A stretch of 64,000 bases of DNA from Ensifer sp. LC163. GTDB taxonomy: Bacteria; Pseudomonadota; Alphaproteobacteria; Rhizobiales; Rhizobiaceae. Positions 16,724 through 24,850 of this stretch are shown here, one piece after another (within the stretch, counting starts at the first letter, position 1; every line of letters begins with the position of its first letter). Under the pieces are notes generated by a model that saw only the letters and a list, made by a program, of their open reading frames with translations, made no database searches and was not told the origin of the DNA. Position numbers and translations under genes: made by a program. The DNA lies in NCBI RefSeq assembly GCF_001695855.1, contig NZ_MBSS01000034.1, forward strand, positions 186,001 to 250,000. The letters run 5' to 3'.

Positions 16724-16791
16724 GGACGGGCTTTCAAGGACTTCGAGGATCTGAGGTCTAGCCGGCGTCCATGATGTTTTGATGGCGAGCG

Positions 16792-17265
16792 TCAGGCGAT
16801 CAGCGACGCCGCCACGGCCTTCAGCGCGGCCCTTGCGTCGCCGGGCGCAAGCCGCACCTGAAGGCCGCGCTGACCGCCGTTGATGTAGACCCGCGTTTCA
16901 GAAAGGGCAGCCTCTTCGATCGCGGTCGGCACCAGCTTCTTCTGTCCGAACGGACTGATGCCGCCGACATGATACCCGGTCAGACGTTCGGCATCGGCCG
17001 GCTTCATCATCGCTGCCGACTTGCCGCCGAAGGCTGCGGCCAGCTTCTTCATGCTGACTTCGCGATCGGACGGCACGACACAGCAGACCGGCTTGCCGTC
17101 GACCTCGGCCATCAGCGTCTTCAACACCCGGCTCGGATCCTCGCCGAGCGCTTCCGCCGCCTGCAGGCCGACGCGTTCGGCGTTCGGGTCGTAGTCGTAG
17201 GTGTGGACGGTGAAGGCAACGCCGGCCTTGGCAAGCGTCTGCGTCGCGCGGGTGGTCTTGGACAT
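16792..17265 (-). CDS. ybaK: Cys-tRNA(Pro)/Cys-tRNA(Cys) deacylase YbaK
   Basis: 157 residues of the YbaK/EbsC family, which hydrolyses mischarged Cys-tRNA-Pro in trans. Visible motifs are RVLKTLMAEVDGKPVCCVVP, DREVSMKKLAAAFGGKSAAM with the conserved Lys, and GYHVGGISPFGQKK. Its length matches E. coli YbaK (159 aa). It lies 16 bp after the Spx-like gene and is probably cotranscribed. Confidence 0.95.
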   Translation of the reverse strand: MSKTTRATQTLAKAGVAFTVHTYDYDPNAERVGLQAAEALGEDPSRVLKTLMAEVDGKPVCCVVPSDREVSMKKLAAAFGGKSAAMMKPADAERLTGYHVGGISPFGQKKLVPTAIEEAALSETRVYINGGQRGLQVRLAPGDARAALKAVAASLIA

Positions 17266-17281
17266 CGTGCCTCTCCAGGCG

Positions 17282-17641
17282 TCAGGCGTTCGCCCTGTCG
17301 AGCAGGGTTTCGTAGAGCTCCGGCTTGAAGCCGATCAGCAGATTGCCGTTGGCTTCGAGCACCGGGCGCTTGATCATCGACGGTTGCGCCAGCATCAGCG
17401 CGATTGCCCTGTCGGCATCGAGGTTCTGTTTGTCGGCATCGGCCAGGTTGCGGAAAGTGGTGCCGGCGCGGTTGAGCACGATCTCCCAGCCTGCCTCCGT
17501 GCACCAGCGCTCGAGACGGGCGCGATCGATCCCTTCGGCCTTGTAATCGTGGAAGCGATAGGCAATGCCCTGGCCGTCGAGCCAGGTGCGCGCCTTTTTC
17601 ATCGTGTCGCAGTTCTTGATGCCGTAGATCGTGACCGTCAT
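17282..17641 (-). CDS. ArsC/Spx-family protein (YffB type)
   Basis: 119 residues with a thioredoxin-like fold. TIYGIKNCDTMKKARTWLDG carries a single active-site Cys11, and the conserved RPVLE loop follows (MIKRPVLEANGNLLIGF). This matches the YffB branch of the arsenate reductase family, whose function is not settled. The ATG at 17639-17641 was preferred because AGGAAAGG lies 7-8 bp upstream; the ATG six bases earlier is too close. Confidence 0.9.
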   Translation of the reverse strand: MTVTIYGIKNCDTMKKARTWLDGQGIAYRFHDYKAEGIDRARLERWCTEAGWEIVLNRAGTTFRNLADADKQNLDADRAIALMLAQPSMIKRPVLEANGNLLIGFKPELYETLLDRANA

Positions 17642-17724
17642 TCCCATGCCTTTCCTGCCTTGCGGCAAATCCGTGCCGGGAGTGATAGCCTCCCTCTCGG
17701 ACAGAGGGAAGAGCTTGTGGTGTC

Positions 17725-18360
17725 TCAGGTCACGCCGGCGTAGCGGCCCGGCTTGTGGTTGATGGCGAGCGTCATGTTGACGACGGCCGCACCCACCACC
17801 GACAGAACCAGGTTGGCCGGCGGCAGCACGAAGAAGGCCGCGGCAAGGATTGCAAGGTCCACGGCAAGCTGGAAATAGCCGGCGCGGATGCCGAACTGCT
17901 CCTGCAGATAGATCGCCAGAATATTGATGCCACCGAGCCCGGTGCGATGGCGAAAGAGGATCAGCAGGCCGGTGCCCATCAGCCCGCCGCCGACAATGGT
18001 AGCATAGATCGGATCCAGCCTGGCGAACTCCACCCAACCCGCCGTCAACTTCGAAAACAGCGCCACGAGGGTGACGGCAAGGAATGTGCGCAGCGCAAAC
18101 ATCCAGCCGAGCCGTTTGATCGCCAGGATGTAGAACGGCAGATTGATGAGCGAGAACACCAGCCAGAACTGCGCGCCGGTCGCATATTGCAAGAGAAGCG
18201 CGAGGCCCGAGGTACTGCCCGTCAGCAGCATCGCCTTGCTGTAGATGATGACGCCGAGCGACATGATCAGTGTGCCCGTCAGGATCGCCAGCGCATCCTC
18301 GTAGAGGCGGTGGCGCTCGGCGGGCACCTCGTTTGCATCGATCATTCGCTCGGCCTTCAT
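17725..18360 (-). CDS. YitT-family membrane protein
   Basis: 211 residues with five or six membrane segments. ILTGTLIMSLGVIIYSKAML and TGSTSGLALLLQYATG are the YitT (DUF161) signature, and GGGLMGTGLLILFRHRTGLG marks the conserved second half. The function is not known. It starts 15 bp after the stop of the aminotransferase gene, pointing to one transcript. Confidence 0.88.
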   Translation of the reverse strand: MKAERMIDANEVPAERHRLYEDALAILTGTLIMSLGVIIYSKAMLLTGSTSGLALLLQYATGAQFWLVFSLINLPFYILAIKRLGWMFALRTFLAVTLVALFSKLTAGWVEFARLDPIYATIVGGGLMGTGLLILFRHRTGLGGINILAIYLQEQFGIRAGYFQLAVDLAILAAAFFVLPPANLVLSVVGAAVVNMTLAINHKPGRYAGVT

Positions 18361-18375
18361 CGTCTTCGTCAGTCC

Positions 18376-19545
18376 TTAGAGGTTCTTGAACTTGCCGATG
18401 ACGTCATCGACTTCGGCCGTCTTCAGCCCGGCAATGTTGATGCGACCGGAGCCCGGCATGTAGATGCCGTGCTCGTTCCTGAGCCGCATGACATCCGCTT
18501 CCATAAGCGGCAGCAGCGAGAACATGCCCTCCTGGCCGGCAATGGCGCCGAGCGCCTGCCAGCGGTCGCGCAGGCCTTCGGCAAGCGACCGGCGAATGCC
18601 TGTAATGCGCTGGCGCATGGTTTCGAGCTCTTCTCTCCAGTCGCGCGCGAGGTCAGCGTCCGACAGGATGGTGCGCACGATGGCAGCACCATGATCCGGC
18701 GGCATCGAGTAGCTGGTGCGGGCCAGACCGGCGAGGTTGGAGCGAACCGTGTCGGCCGACGAAGGCGAGGTGGTCACGGCAAAGATGGCGCCGGTGCGCT
18801 CGCGGTAGAGCCCGAACGACTTCGAGCAGGAGACGGCGATAAGGGTTTCCGGCACGATGCCGATGAGGTGGCGAAGGCCGACAACGTCCTCGTTCAGTCC
18901 GCGGCCGAAGCCCTGATAGGCAAGGTCGATCAGCGGCAGCAGGCCGCGCTCGGCGGCAACCGCCGCGATCTCCAGCCACTGCGCCTCGGTGATCACGCCG
19001 CCCGTCGGATTGTGGCAGCCGGCATGCAGCAGCACGGCGTCGCCGGCCGAGGCACCCTCGAGCGCGCTCATCAGATTGTCGAAGAGCACGGTCTGGGACG
19101 GCACGTCGAAGAACGGATAGCCGGCTGTCTCGAGGCCTGCTGCCTTGAAGATGCTGGCATGGTTCGGCCAGCTCGGCAGGCCGATCCAGATGCGCTTGCC
19201 GCCCATTTGGCGGATGAGGTCGGCCGCAAGCCGGAGCGCGCCGGAGCCGCCCGGCGTCTGCACGCCGGCAAGATGGCTTCGGTTGACCGTGTCGCCGCCG
19301 ACCAGCGTCCAGAGATGATCGACGAAGACGAGATCGCCTTCGGGACCGACATAGGCCTTGCTGTCCTGCGTTTCGAGAAGCCGCTTTTCCGCTTCCTTGA
19401 CCGCGCGGAAGATCGGCGTGTGGCCGGTTTCGTCGCGATAGACGCCGACGCCGAGATCGACCTTTCCGGGGCGCTCATCCCTGCGATAGAGCCCGATCAG
19501 GGCCAGCAACGGATCGTCGGGTTGGCGGGTCAGAGCGTCGAACAT
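18376..19545 (-). CDS. Aromatic amino acid / aspartate aminotransferase (class I)
   Basis: 389 residues of PLP-dependent fold type I, AspC/TyrB subfamily. VDLGVGVYRDETGHTPIFRA opens the enzyme, LHAGCHNPTGGVI holds the PLP-contact Asn, and VSCSKSFGLYRERTGAIF contains the Schiff-base Lys; the substrate-carboxylate Arg lies near GRINIAGL. The ATG at 19543-19545 is preceded by AGGGGG. It is divergent from an Lrp/AsnC regulator and is the likely target of that regulator. Confidence 0.93.
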   Translation of the reverse strand: MFDALTRQPDDPLLALIGLYRRDERPGKVDLGVGVYRDETGHTPIFRAVKEAEKRLLETQDSKAYVGPEGDLVFVDHLWTLVGGDTVNRSHLAGVQTPGGSGALRLAADLIRQMGGKRIWIGLPSWPNHASIFKAAGLETAGYPFFDVPSQTVLFDNLMSALEGASAGDAVLLHAGCHNPTGGVITEAQWLEIAAVAAERGLLPLIDLAYQGFGRGLNEDVVGLRHLIGIVPETLIAVSCSKSFGLYRERTGAIFAVTTSPSSADTVRSNLAGLARTSYSMPPDHGAAIVRTILSDADLARDWREELETMRQRITGIRRSLAEGLRDRWQALGAIAGQEGMFSLLPLMEADVMRLRNEHGIYMPGSGRINIAGLKTAEVDDVIGKFKNL

Positions 19546-19775
19546 GCCGGAATTCCCCCTTGGCAGTGACAGAATAGCGATGAGCGGTCGAGAAGGTCGT
19601 GCGGGTAGCCGCACTCCGGCTGCTCGACAGACTTCTTCATTAAGGCAATGATCGCGCAAAATCGACGCCGGATTTGCCGCAGGGACAATATTCGCCTAGA
19701 TCGAATTGCGTAGATCGGCGCATTTCTTTTGCTGATTTGCGCAGACCCTGGAAAATGTGAGGAAAGGGCTGGCCG
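19546..19775. promoter_or_regulatory. Divergent control region between aminotransferase and lrp genes
   Basis: 230 bp without a gene. Several related GCGCAAA/TTTGCGC and GATCG-containing elements occur (near 19651, 19681 and 19735), for example GATCGCGCAAAATC and GATTTGCGCAGAC. Repeated TTTGCGC-like half-sites are what one expects for a multimeric Lrp-family protein, but no exact consensus could be proved by eye. Confidence 0.4.
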
Positions 19776-20249
19776 ATGGCGGAGCGTGGTACGACCGAAC
19801 TCGACGCGATCGACAGGCGGATCATCCGGTTGCTTGTCGAGGATGCGTCGCGAAGCAACAACGAGCTTGCGGCGCGCGTCGGCCTATCGCCGGCACCGCT
19901 TTCGCGCCGGTTGGCGCGGCTTTATTCGGCAGGTGTTATCCGGCAAACGGTCGTCGTCGACCCCAAGGCGGCAGGGGTGGGCTTTCAGGCTTTTCTGGAA
20001 GTGACGCTGGAGCGAACCGCAAGCAAGGTCGGGCAACGCTTTATCGAATTGGTGTCGCGCATGCCCGAAGTGGTGGAGTGCCACACGGTTGCCGGCGATT
20101 TCGACTTCCTGCTGAAGATCGCCGTGCGCGATGTCGCCGACTACAAGCGGCTGCTGTGGAGCGAGTTCGAGCAGATCGGCGAGATCAAGACGCTGCGCTC
20201 GACCATCCTTCTCGACAGTCCGAAGATGACCGCCACGATGGCGCCGTGA
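19776..20249 (+). CDS. Lrp/AsnC-family transcriptional regulator
   Basis: 157 residues. The N-terminal helix-turn-helix is ELDAIDRRIIRLLVEDASRS to LSPAPLSRRLARLYSAGVIR. The C-terminal RAM domain includes MPEVVECHTVAGDFDFLLKI. Such regulators form octamers that respond to amino acids. It is divergent from the aromatic aminotransferase gene, its probable target. Confidence 0.93.
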   Translation: MAERGTTELDAIDRRIIRLLVEDASRSNNELAARVGLSPAPLSRRLARLYSAGVIRQTVVVDPKAAGVGFQAFLEVTLERTASKVGQRFIELVSRMPEVVECHTVAGDFDFLLKIAVRDVADYKRLLWSEFEQIGEIKTLRSTILLDSPKMTATMAP

Positions 20250-20303
20250 ACACCGGAACGCCCTGCGGGCGTTCCGGATAAAAGCCACGGTGCGGCGTTT
20301 CCT

Positions 20304-21365
20304 TTAAGCTTCCAGCGGCCCCGGCTTGCGTGCGGCGCTGGAGGCGGTTGCGCAGGCAATCTTCATCAGGTCCGAGCGCCGACGGGCGAGCCTTGTCGAT
20401 ACCCGGGTAACGATCAACCCGTCCTGCGGGGCGCGGACTTCGATGGCGCCGTCCGGCCGGCCGGGACGATTAAGGATCGTCACGAGCAGATCGCCGGCCT
20501 TCACCTTGTCGCCAATGTCGCGGTGGAAGAGAATGGCGCCGGATTCCGGGGCGCGGATCATTTCGATGTTGTCGAGCGGTGCGATGATGCCACTGAACGC
20601 GGGAAGTGCTGCCCTGTCGCCGGCGACAACGCCGCGCGCAACGAGGAAGCGCAAGACGCCCTCGGCGTCCTTGCGTGCCATCTCAGGATAGACGTCGCGT
20701 GTGCCGCGAAGCTCGACCGTGACGGAAAGCCGCCCGGGCAGGCTCGTCTTCTTCTGACCCGCCGTCTCATATTTCCAGGCGTAGGCGACAGCCTCTTCGA
20801 AGGCGGAGCTTTCGCCATCGGAAAGAAACACCGCTTCCATGTCGAGCGCCGTGGCGAGGTCGGCGGCTTCCGGCCAGAAGGCGTCATCGATATAGGCATA
20901 TTGCAGCGCTTCGTCGTCGCAGTGCAGGTCGAGCATCAGCTCGGCGCCGAGCGCCATGTGCAGCAATTGCCGTTTCAGGCGATCCGTCGCCGAGTGGCGC
21001 TCGAGATCGCTCAGAAGGCTGTCGCGCTCGCCGAGCGCGATCAGCGGGAAATCACGGTTGAAATTGGTGCGCGAACCGAGATCGAACCGGCCCTGCAACT
21101 CGCCGAAATGCGATTGCGCGGTACCGATCGGATTGGCCTGCGGCACGACGGTGATGTCGCCGAGAATGGCGCCGTTCTTCTCTGCCTCGGCAAGCATCTG
21201 CAGGAGGAAATGAGCGAGTGCCGTCCCCGGCAGTTCGTTGGCGTGCAGCGCCGCTTGAATATAGGTTTTCGGCGCGTCGGGGTTCTTGCCCTTGAAACGG
21301 AAGACCGGCAGGCGCCATTCGATGCCTGCGGTGTCGCCGGCGATGATGATTTCCGAGATGTCCAT
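20304..21365 (-). CDS. Succinylglutamate desuccinylase/aspartoacylase-family hydrolase (M14-like)
   Basis: 353 residues. It is a zinc hydrolase of the AstE/AspA branch of the carboxypeptidase A superfamily. Zinc ligands are His41 and Glu44 in AALHANELPG and a later His in LMLDLHCDDEA; the catalytic Glu is in LSVTVELRGTRDV. A C-terminal beta-rich domain with a lipoyl-like hairpin (GDKVKAGDLLVTIL) is present, as in many deacylases of N-acyl amino acids. The substrate is unknown. It converges on the Lrp gene. Confidence 0.9.
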   Translation of the reverse strand: MDISEIIIAGDTAGIEWRLPVFRFKGKNPDAPKTYIQAALHANELPGTALAHFLLQMLAEAEKNGAILGDITVVPQANPIGTAQSHFGELQGRFDLGSRTNFNRDFPLIALGERDSLLSDLERHSATDRLKRQLLHMALGAELMLDLHCDDEALQYAYIDDAFWPEAADLATALDMEAVFLSDGESSAFEEAVAYAWKYETAGQKKTSLPGRLSVTVELRGTRDVYPEMARKDAEGVLRFLVARGVVAGDRAALPAFSGIIAPLDNIEMIRAPESGAILFHRDIGDKVKAGDLLVTILNRPGRPDGAIEVRAPQDGLIVTRVSTRLARRRSDLMKIACATASSAARKPGPLEA

Positions 21366-21595
21366 GGTCTCCCCCGCTTGTCTCGTTTCGTAGGCTTATC
21401 GGCATTCCCGATATGCTCTGCAAGTGGCTAGAAACGGGGGGCGCAGACCTTGGCGGCGGCGGAGCAAGGCTTTGACTTTTACCGTGCGGTCGGTGTCTTC
21501 TGGTGGCGCTCGCACCAGACGGGAACCCGCACATGATCGTGATCGGCCAATAGGATTCCCCCCTTTGTCCGCCGTGTCGGCATCGCGCTGACCCT

Positions 21596-21706
21596 CTACG
21601 ACGTGGATTTCGAGCACCGCCCCTGGTCCTCCTTCGGCGATGCGGACAGAGCGAGCGCCGGGACGGCGAAGGCGATTGTTGCGCCGGTGATGAGGAAACG
21701 AAGCAT
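21596..21706 (-). CDS. Putative small secreted peptide (36 aa), doubtful
   Basis: The 477-bp gap 21366-21842 contains one short frame with a good ribosome site (AGGAGA, 5 bp before ATG at 21704-21706). It reads MLRFLITGATIAFAVPALAL then SASPKEDQGRCSKSTS, which looks like a Sec signal peptide cut after ALALSA. After the TAG at 21596-21598 the same frame stays open for 38 codons to a TAA at 21479-21481 (with GILLADHDHVRVPVWCERHQ), so this could be a longer secreted protein broken by a nonsense mutation. Nothing else in the gap looks coding. Confidence 0.35.
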   Translation of the reverse strand: MLRFLITGATIAFAVPALALSASPKEDQGRCSKSTS

Positions 21707-21842
21707 TGGTCTCTCCTGTTTGTCGGCGTGTGCCGAAAGGTGTTTCGATGGAGAGAAGATGACAGTCGCCTGCTGTTCGCACTAGCCGCCGGAAGGCGGA
21801 CTTACGGTTCGGCAATTCCGAACACGTCTCAACCGTACTGGT

Positions 21843-22418
21843 TCATGTCCGCCTCGAAAGCGGCCAGCGTCGGAGAACCTTGGTTTCGCTGAGGCCCTTG
21901 CGGGTGTGGACCAGTGCAAAGTCGAGCGCCGTCCAGGTGATGGGCGTTCCCAAGTCGGTGTAGGGCGCGAAGCGATCGCCGTAATAGAGCGTCATATGCG
22001 GGACGACCTCGCCTCCCGGAGCCTTGCCATCGGAAAGCTGGTTCACCAGCTCATCGAGCAGCTGGCTTCCGCTTCCGCACGTCAATATCCTTGGGTATCG
22101 GCGACCCTGGTCGATACTGACGAGCCGATCGAACCGGATGTCGAAAGATGCCGCATCGACACGTGCGCCGAGGCGCGTGGCGTAGTGGACGGCCTCATTC
22201 GGCAATCCGAGCCCTTTCCAGACCCGGTGGAGCGAGACGTGCAGCCGGTCGGGATCGTAGATCTCGCCCGCAGCCCCGTGCCTCTCCTGATCGTCTCGCG
22301 CCAAGTGCAAAGCCGTGTCGGCGGCGGCAGCGCCAGGGAGTATGGCGAAATAAAGCAGGTCGAGGGACCGTCGTGGTGACGGCGGCCCCAGGTCCAGGGA
22401 AAACTGGTCGATCGGCAT
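21843..22418 (-). CDS. 2H phosphoesterase (2'-5' RNA ligase / cyclic phosphodiesterase family)
   Basis: 191 residues with both catalytic histidine motifs of the 2H family, HVSLH at residues 60-64 and HMTLYY starting at residue 141. Relatives hydrolyse 2',3'-cyclic phosphates at RNA ends. The start MPIDQF at 22418 follows GGAGG by 5 bp; the frame extends 7 codons further upstream without a ribosome site. No RNA ligase or repair partner lies next to it. Confidence 0.88.
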   Translation of the reverse strand: MPIDQFSLDLGPPSPRRSLDLLYFAILPGAAAADTALHLARDDQERHGAAGEIYDPDRLHVSLHRVWKGLGLPNEAVHYATRLGARVDAASFDIRFDRLVSIDQGRRYPRILTCGSGSQLLDELVNQLSDGKAPGGEVVPHMTLYYGDRFAPYTDLGTPITWTALDFALVHTRKGLSETKVLRRWPLSRRT

Positions 22419-22552
22419 GCGACCCTCCATCAACGGCAAGTCGATTGGTCATGTCCCGTCGTTTCTTTTGGTCGGTCGCTAGCAGATGGGGATGGAGGCG
22501 GGGCATGCCAAGGCACGCCCGCGAAAACTTCGATACCCTTTTCCCCGGCACA

Positions 22553-22966
22553 CTACATCGGCGGCATCTTCTCGAATTTCGGCAGCGCCGGGTCAAGTTG
22601 ATCCCAGGCGTAGCCGCGGCTGCTGTAAAACACCACCTGCGGCTTGTACCGGGCAGGATCGTCGAGGCTCGCCGCGCGGATGACGAAGAACTCGGGCTTT
22701 GCCGCCAGGGTCATGTAAACAGGCGAGCCGCAGGTGGGGCAGAAGGCCCTGGTCTTCACATTGCCGCTGTCGGCGACCATGTCCCACTGTGCCGCTTCGC
22801 CTTCAAGTTTCACCCCTTCGCGGCGAAAGGTCAGGTGCGAGCCATGGCCGGTGCCGCTCTCGCGCTGGCAGTCGCGGCATTGGCAGTCGCTGGAGACGAC
22901 GGGTTCGCCGGAGATTTCATAGCGGATCGCGCCGCAGGCGCATCCACCGGTGTAGGGTTTGCTCAT
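22553..22966 (-). CDS. GFA-family (glutathione-dependent formaldehyde-activating enzyme/CENP-V fold) protein
   Basis: 137 residues with the zinc-binding cysteine set of the Gfa/CENP-V fold: GGCACG (Cys9, Cys11), CQCRDC (Cys28, 30, 33) and FCPTCG (Cys76, Cys79). The family is named for formaldehyde-glutathione binding, but most members have no proven function. The ATG at 22964-22966 is preceded by AAGGAG. Confidence 0.92.
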   Translation of the reverse strand: MSKPYTGGCACGAIRYEISGEPVVSSDCQCRDCQRESGTGHGSHLTFRREGVKLEGEAAQWDMVADSGNVKTRAFCPTCGSPVYMTLAAKPEFFVIRAASLDDPARYKPQVVFYSSRGYAWDQLDPALPKFEKMPPM

Positions 22967-23143
22967 GTCATTGCTCCTTGCGCTCTGGGGTCGGGAATGC
23001 GCGCGCGGCATCGAGCGCGCTCGATGGTCGGGCATCGCAGACGGTTGTTTCGCTGCTGTTCAGACGGGCGCCGCAGCGCCCCGCGCCGAATAGGACGCGT
23101 CCGGACGCGGGCACGGCGCCCGCGTCAGGCTTTGGGCGTGGTC

Positions 23144-23608
23144 TCAGTCCTGCCCTTCGGTCACGGCACCGATCTGCCGCAGAACCTTCTTCCAGCCTTC
23201 GCTCATGTTCCTGTAGGCCGTGTCGTTTCTCGGCGTCACAAAGCCGGAATGGACGAGGCGAAGGTGCGTTCCGTTGTCGACCCTGGCTAGCGTCCAGGTG
23301 ACGACGGTGTTCAGCCGCGAGCCATAGCCGGCGTTGCCTTCGTGTCCGCCCTTCCAGGCGTAGACGAACCGTTCGTTTGGCAGCACCTCCAACACCTGGC
23401 AGTGGATGACACCATCCCAGGCGCCGGCCGGCGTCGTCTGAAAGGTGAAACGACTGCCCTCGACCGGCTCGAAGCCTGTCGGAACCATCATCCAGCGGCT
23501 CATCAACGCACCGCTTGTTAGCGTTTTCCAGATCGTCTCCGGGGCGTGGGGGAAGACCTCGTCGACCACGATGTCCTGCGTGTGGGGCTGCAACGCTACT
23601 TCATTCAT
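23144..23608 (-). CDS. SRPBCC/AHSA1-domain protein
   Basis: 154 residues. The AHSA1-type START-like fold opens with DIVVDEVFPHAPETIWKTLT and has FTFQTTPAGAWDGVIHCQVL and VVTWTLARVDNGTHLRLVHS. Such proteins bind a hydrophobic ligand in a deep pocket. Its start codon overlaps the stop of the ArsR regulator gene (ATGA), a widespread ArsR-SRPBCC pair. Confidence 0.92.
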   Translation of the reverse strand: MNEVALQPHTQDIVVDEVFPHAPETIWKTLTSGALMSRWMMVPTGFEPVEGSRFTFQTTPAGAWDGVIHCQVLEVLPNERFVYAWKGGHEGNAGYGSRLNTVVTWTLARVDNGTHLRLVHSGFVTPRNDTAYRNMSEGWKKVLRQIGAVTEGQD

Positions 23609-23934
23609 GGATCGATCTCCTTCAAGAGAGTGCGCAGGTTTGCAAACCGTTCCCGCCAGAAGACGCCGTAATGGCTCATCCAGTCGACCAGCGGCTCGAG
23701 GCCCTCGGGTTGGGCGCGATAGTAGACGTTGCGGCCTTCGGGGCGCTCGGTGACGAGACCCGCCTGCTTCAACGATTTGAGGTGCTGCGAAATGGCGCCT
23801 TGCGTCACGCCGCTGCCGCGCGTCAGTTCGACCACCGTGATTTCGTCGGCATTGGTGATGCGCTCGAACACGGCGCGCCGGGTCGGATCAGCAAGGGCGC
23901 GCATGATGGTGGTGATGGGTGCGGCTTCAATCAT
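23605..23934 (-). CDS. ArsR-family transcriptional regulator
   Basis: 109 residues. The winged helix-turn-helix has ALADPTRRAVFERITNADEI, GSGVTQGAISQHLKSLKQAG and the wing EGRNVYYR. The metal-binding ELCVCD motif of ArsR/SmtB metal sensors is absent, so this is the non-metal subgroup that often regulates AHSA1 genes. The ATG at 23932-23934 has no clear ribosome site and the upstream region carries two AGTnnnnACT dyads. Confidence 0.92.
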   Translation of the reverse strand: MIEAAPITTIMRALADPTRRAVFERITNADEITVVELTRGSGVTQGAISQHLKSLKQAGLVTERPEGRNVYYRAQPEGLEPLVDWMSHYGVFWRERFANLRTLLKEIDP

Positions 23935-23946
23935 GGTAAAATGATT

Positions 23947-23974
23947 AGTGCATACTGATTGATTAGTAAATACT
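23947..23974. promoter_or_regulatory. Two AGTnnnnACT dyads upstream of arsR
   Basis: AGTGCATACT (23947-23956) and AGTAAATACT (23965-23974) lie 18 bp apart, 13-40 bp upstream of the arsR start. They are plausible autoregulatory operators for this ArsR-SRPBCC operon. Confidence 0.5.
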
Positions 23975-24096
23975 ATTGTTTTCGAGAGCTTTTGTTGCAG
24001 GAGCCAAAGCGGCATGCCGAAAGGAGGGTCGCCCCTTATAGGAGCGACCAAAGCGCCGATCGGGCTTGGATGTAGTTGCTTCGCTATCGGAAACGC

Positions 24097-24122
24097 AAAA
24101 AGGGCGCCGTGGCACGCCCTTT
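24097..24122 (-). terminator. Intrinsic terminator, probably the original terminator of guaA
   Basis: On the minus strand the stem AAAGGGCG / CGCCCTTT with an 8-base loop runs into a T tract. The only minus-strand coding remnant just upstream of it is the duplicated guaA 3' end at 24166-24183. This suggests that it terminated guaA before a 3.1 kb insertion separated them. Confidence 0.75.
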
Positions 24123-24165
24123 CAAATGCTCTTGCCTGATGCAGATCAGGTCCTGCGCGACGGGC

Positions 24166-24183
24166 CTATTCCCACTCGATTGT
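24166..24183 (-). other. Left attachment site: duplicated 3' end of guaA
   Basis: The minus strand reads codons for Thr-Ile-Glu-Trp-Glu followed by TAG, the same five C-terminal residues as intact guaA 3.1 kb away. The shared DNA core is TCCCACTCGAT (24170-24180 and 27293-27303), and 14 of 16 bases match over 24168-24183 versus 27291-27306, in direct orientation. No guaA homology continues beyond the Thr codon. Confidence 0.72.
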
Positions 24184-24391
24184 TCTAAATCTAGTTAGGC
24201 CATTGATATAGCTAGGTTTTTTATTCGTTGCCGCGCAAGAAGCCGACCCATGGGCCGTCAAAACGTTACAGTCTTGATTTCAAAGGGAAAAATAGCACGA
24301 AAATTTTTTGTGCGGTTTCGGCATCTATCGAAGTCGATCGCTTTTCCGGACCCACTTTGGGCAACTCAGGTGGATTTCACAGCGAACGAAG

Positions 24392-24403
24392 AAAGTACCG
24401 TCA
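24392..24403 (+). other. Integrase arm-like site, left end
   Basis: AAAGTACCGTCA, identical to sites at 26949 and 27096 near the right end. It lies about 210 bp inside the left guaA repeat. A weaker match (GGGCCGTCA) is at 24252-24260. Confidence 0.55.
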
Positions 24404-24486
24404 CTAACTTTCATAGCACAGCGCGCGCCACAACGCGACCCGCCGCGGCAGCGTCATCCAAGCGCCATCCCTCTCCGTTTGTAGGT

Positions 24487-24544
24487 GAACTGGATACCGC
24501 TGACAGTGCAAACTGGACACTCCCGGTAGCATAAACTGGACACC
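24487..24544. repeat. Three tandem AACTGGA(C/T)AC repeats at 23-bp spacing (possible insertion-sequence end)
   Basis: GAACTGGATACC (24487), AAACTGGACACT (24510) and AAACTGGACACC (24533) are spaced exactly 23 bp apart. Regularly spaced TGTCCAGTTT-type repeats are seen at the ends of some insertion sequences, IS21-like ones among them. No transposase frame accompanies them, so this is probably a solo end. Confidence 0.45.
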
Positions 24545-24563
24545 TCAAGACCCACCCGCTCCA

Positions 24564-24603
24564 AGGGCGCGACAGCACGGTTCAAGGTGCAATGTCGCGC
24601 CCT
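24564..24603. other. 11-bp perfect inverted repeat, AGGGCGCGACA / TGTCGCGCCCT
   Basis: The perfect stem (24564-24574 with 24593-24603) has an 18-base loop. It lies in the non-coding left part of the guaA island, just after the tandem AACTGGAC repeats. No T tract follows, so it is not a standard terminator. The rest of 24184-24850 shows no gene. Confidence 0.45.
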
Positions 24604-24850
24604 CACTTGCTGAACTTCTTCCCGGAGGGGGGCCGGGGGAGGTTGAATAACCTGTGGAAAGCCTGTGGGTCTTTTGGGACCGTTTGCGGACCGGCCTGAG
24701 CCTAGGAATCGTTTTGCTCAACTGCCCCTTCGAGACGGCTGACCGGCCAAAGACGCCCCTCAGGGGAGAGGGGGCCCGCGTTCCGTGGCACCGGCCCGCA
24801 ACCTTCAGAATATGATAGCCCGCGGCAACCGGAGAAGGGAATCTGTGCTT

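Noticed and set aside
17755-19569. A 604-codon open frame on the plus strand across the YitT and aminotransferase genes
   Set aside because: Antisense to two well-supported genes; its composition (many His, Gln, Arg, Asp) is typical of antisense frames in GC-rich DNA and it matches no family.
24250-24534. A 94-codon plus-strand frame in the left part of the guaA island, considered as a cargo gene or integrase relic
   Set aside because: No integrase motif or known fold; it runs through an arm-like site and the tandem repeats, so it is probably chance.
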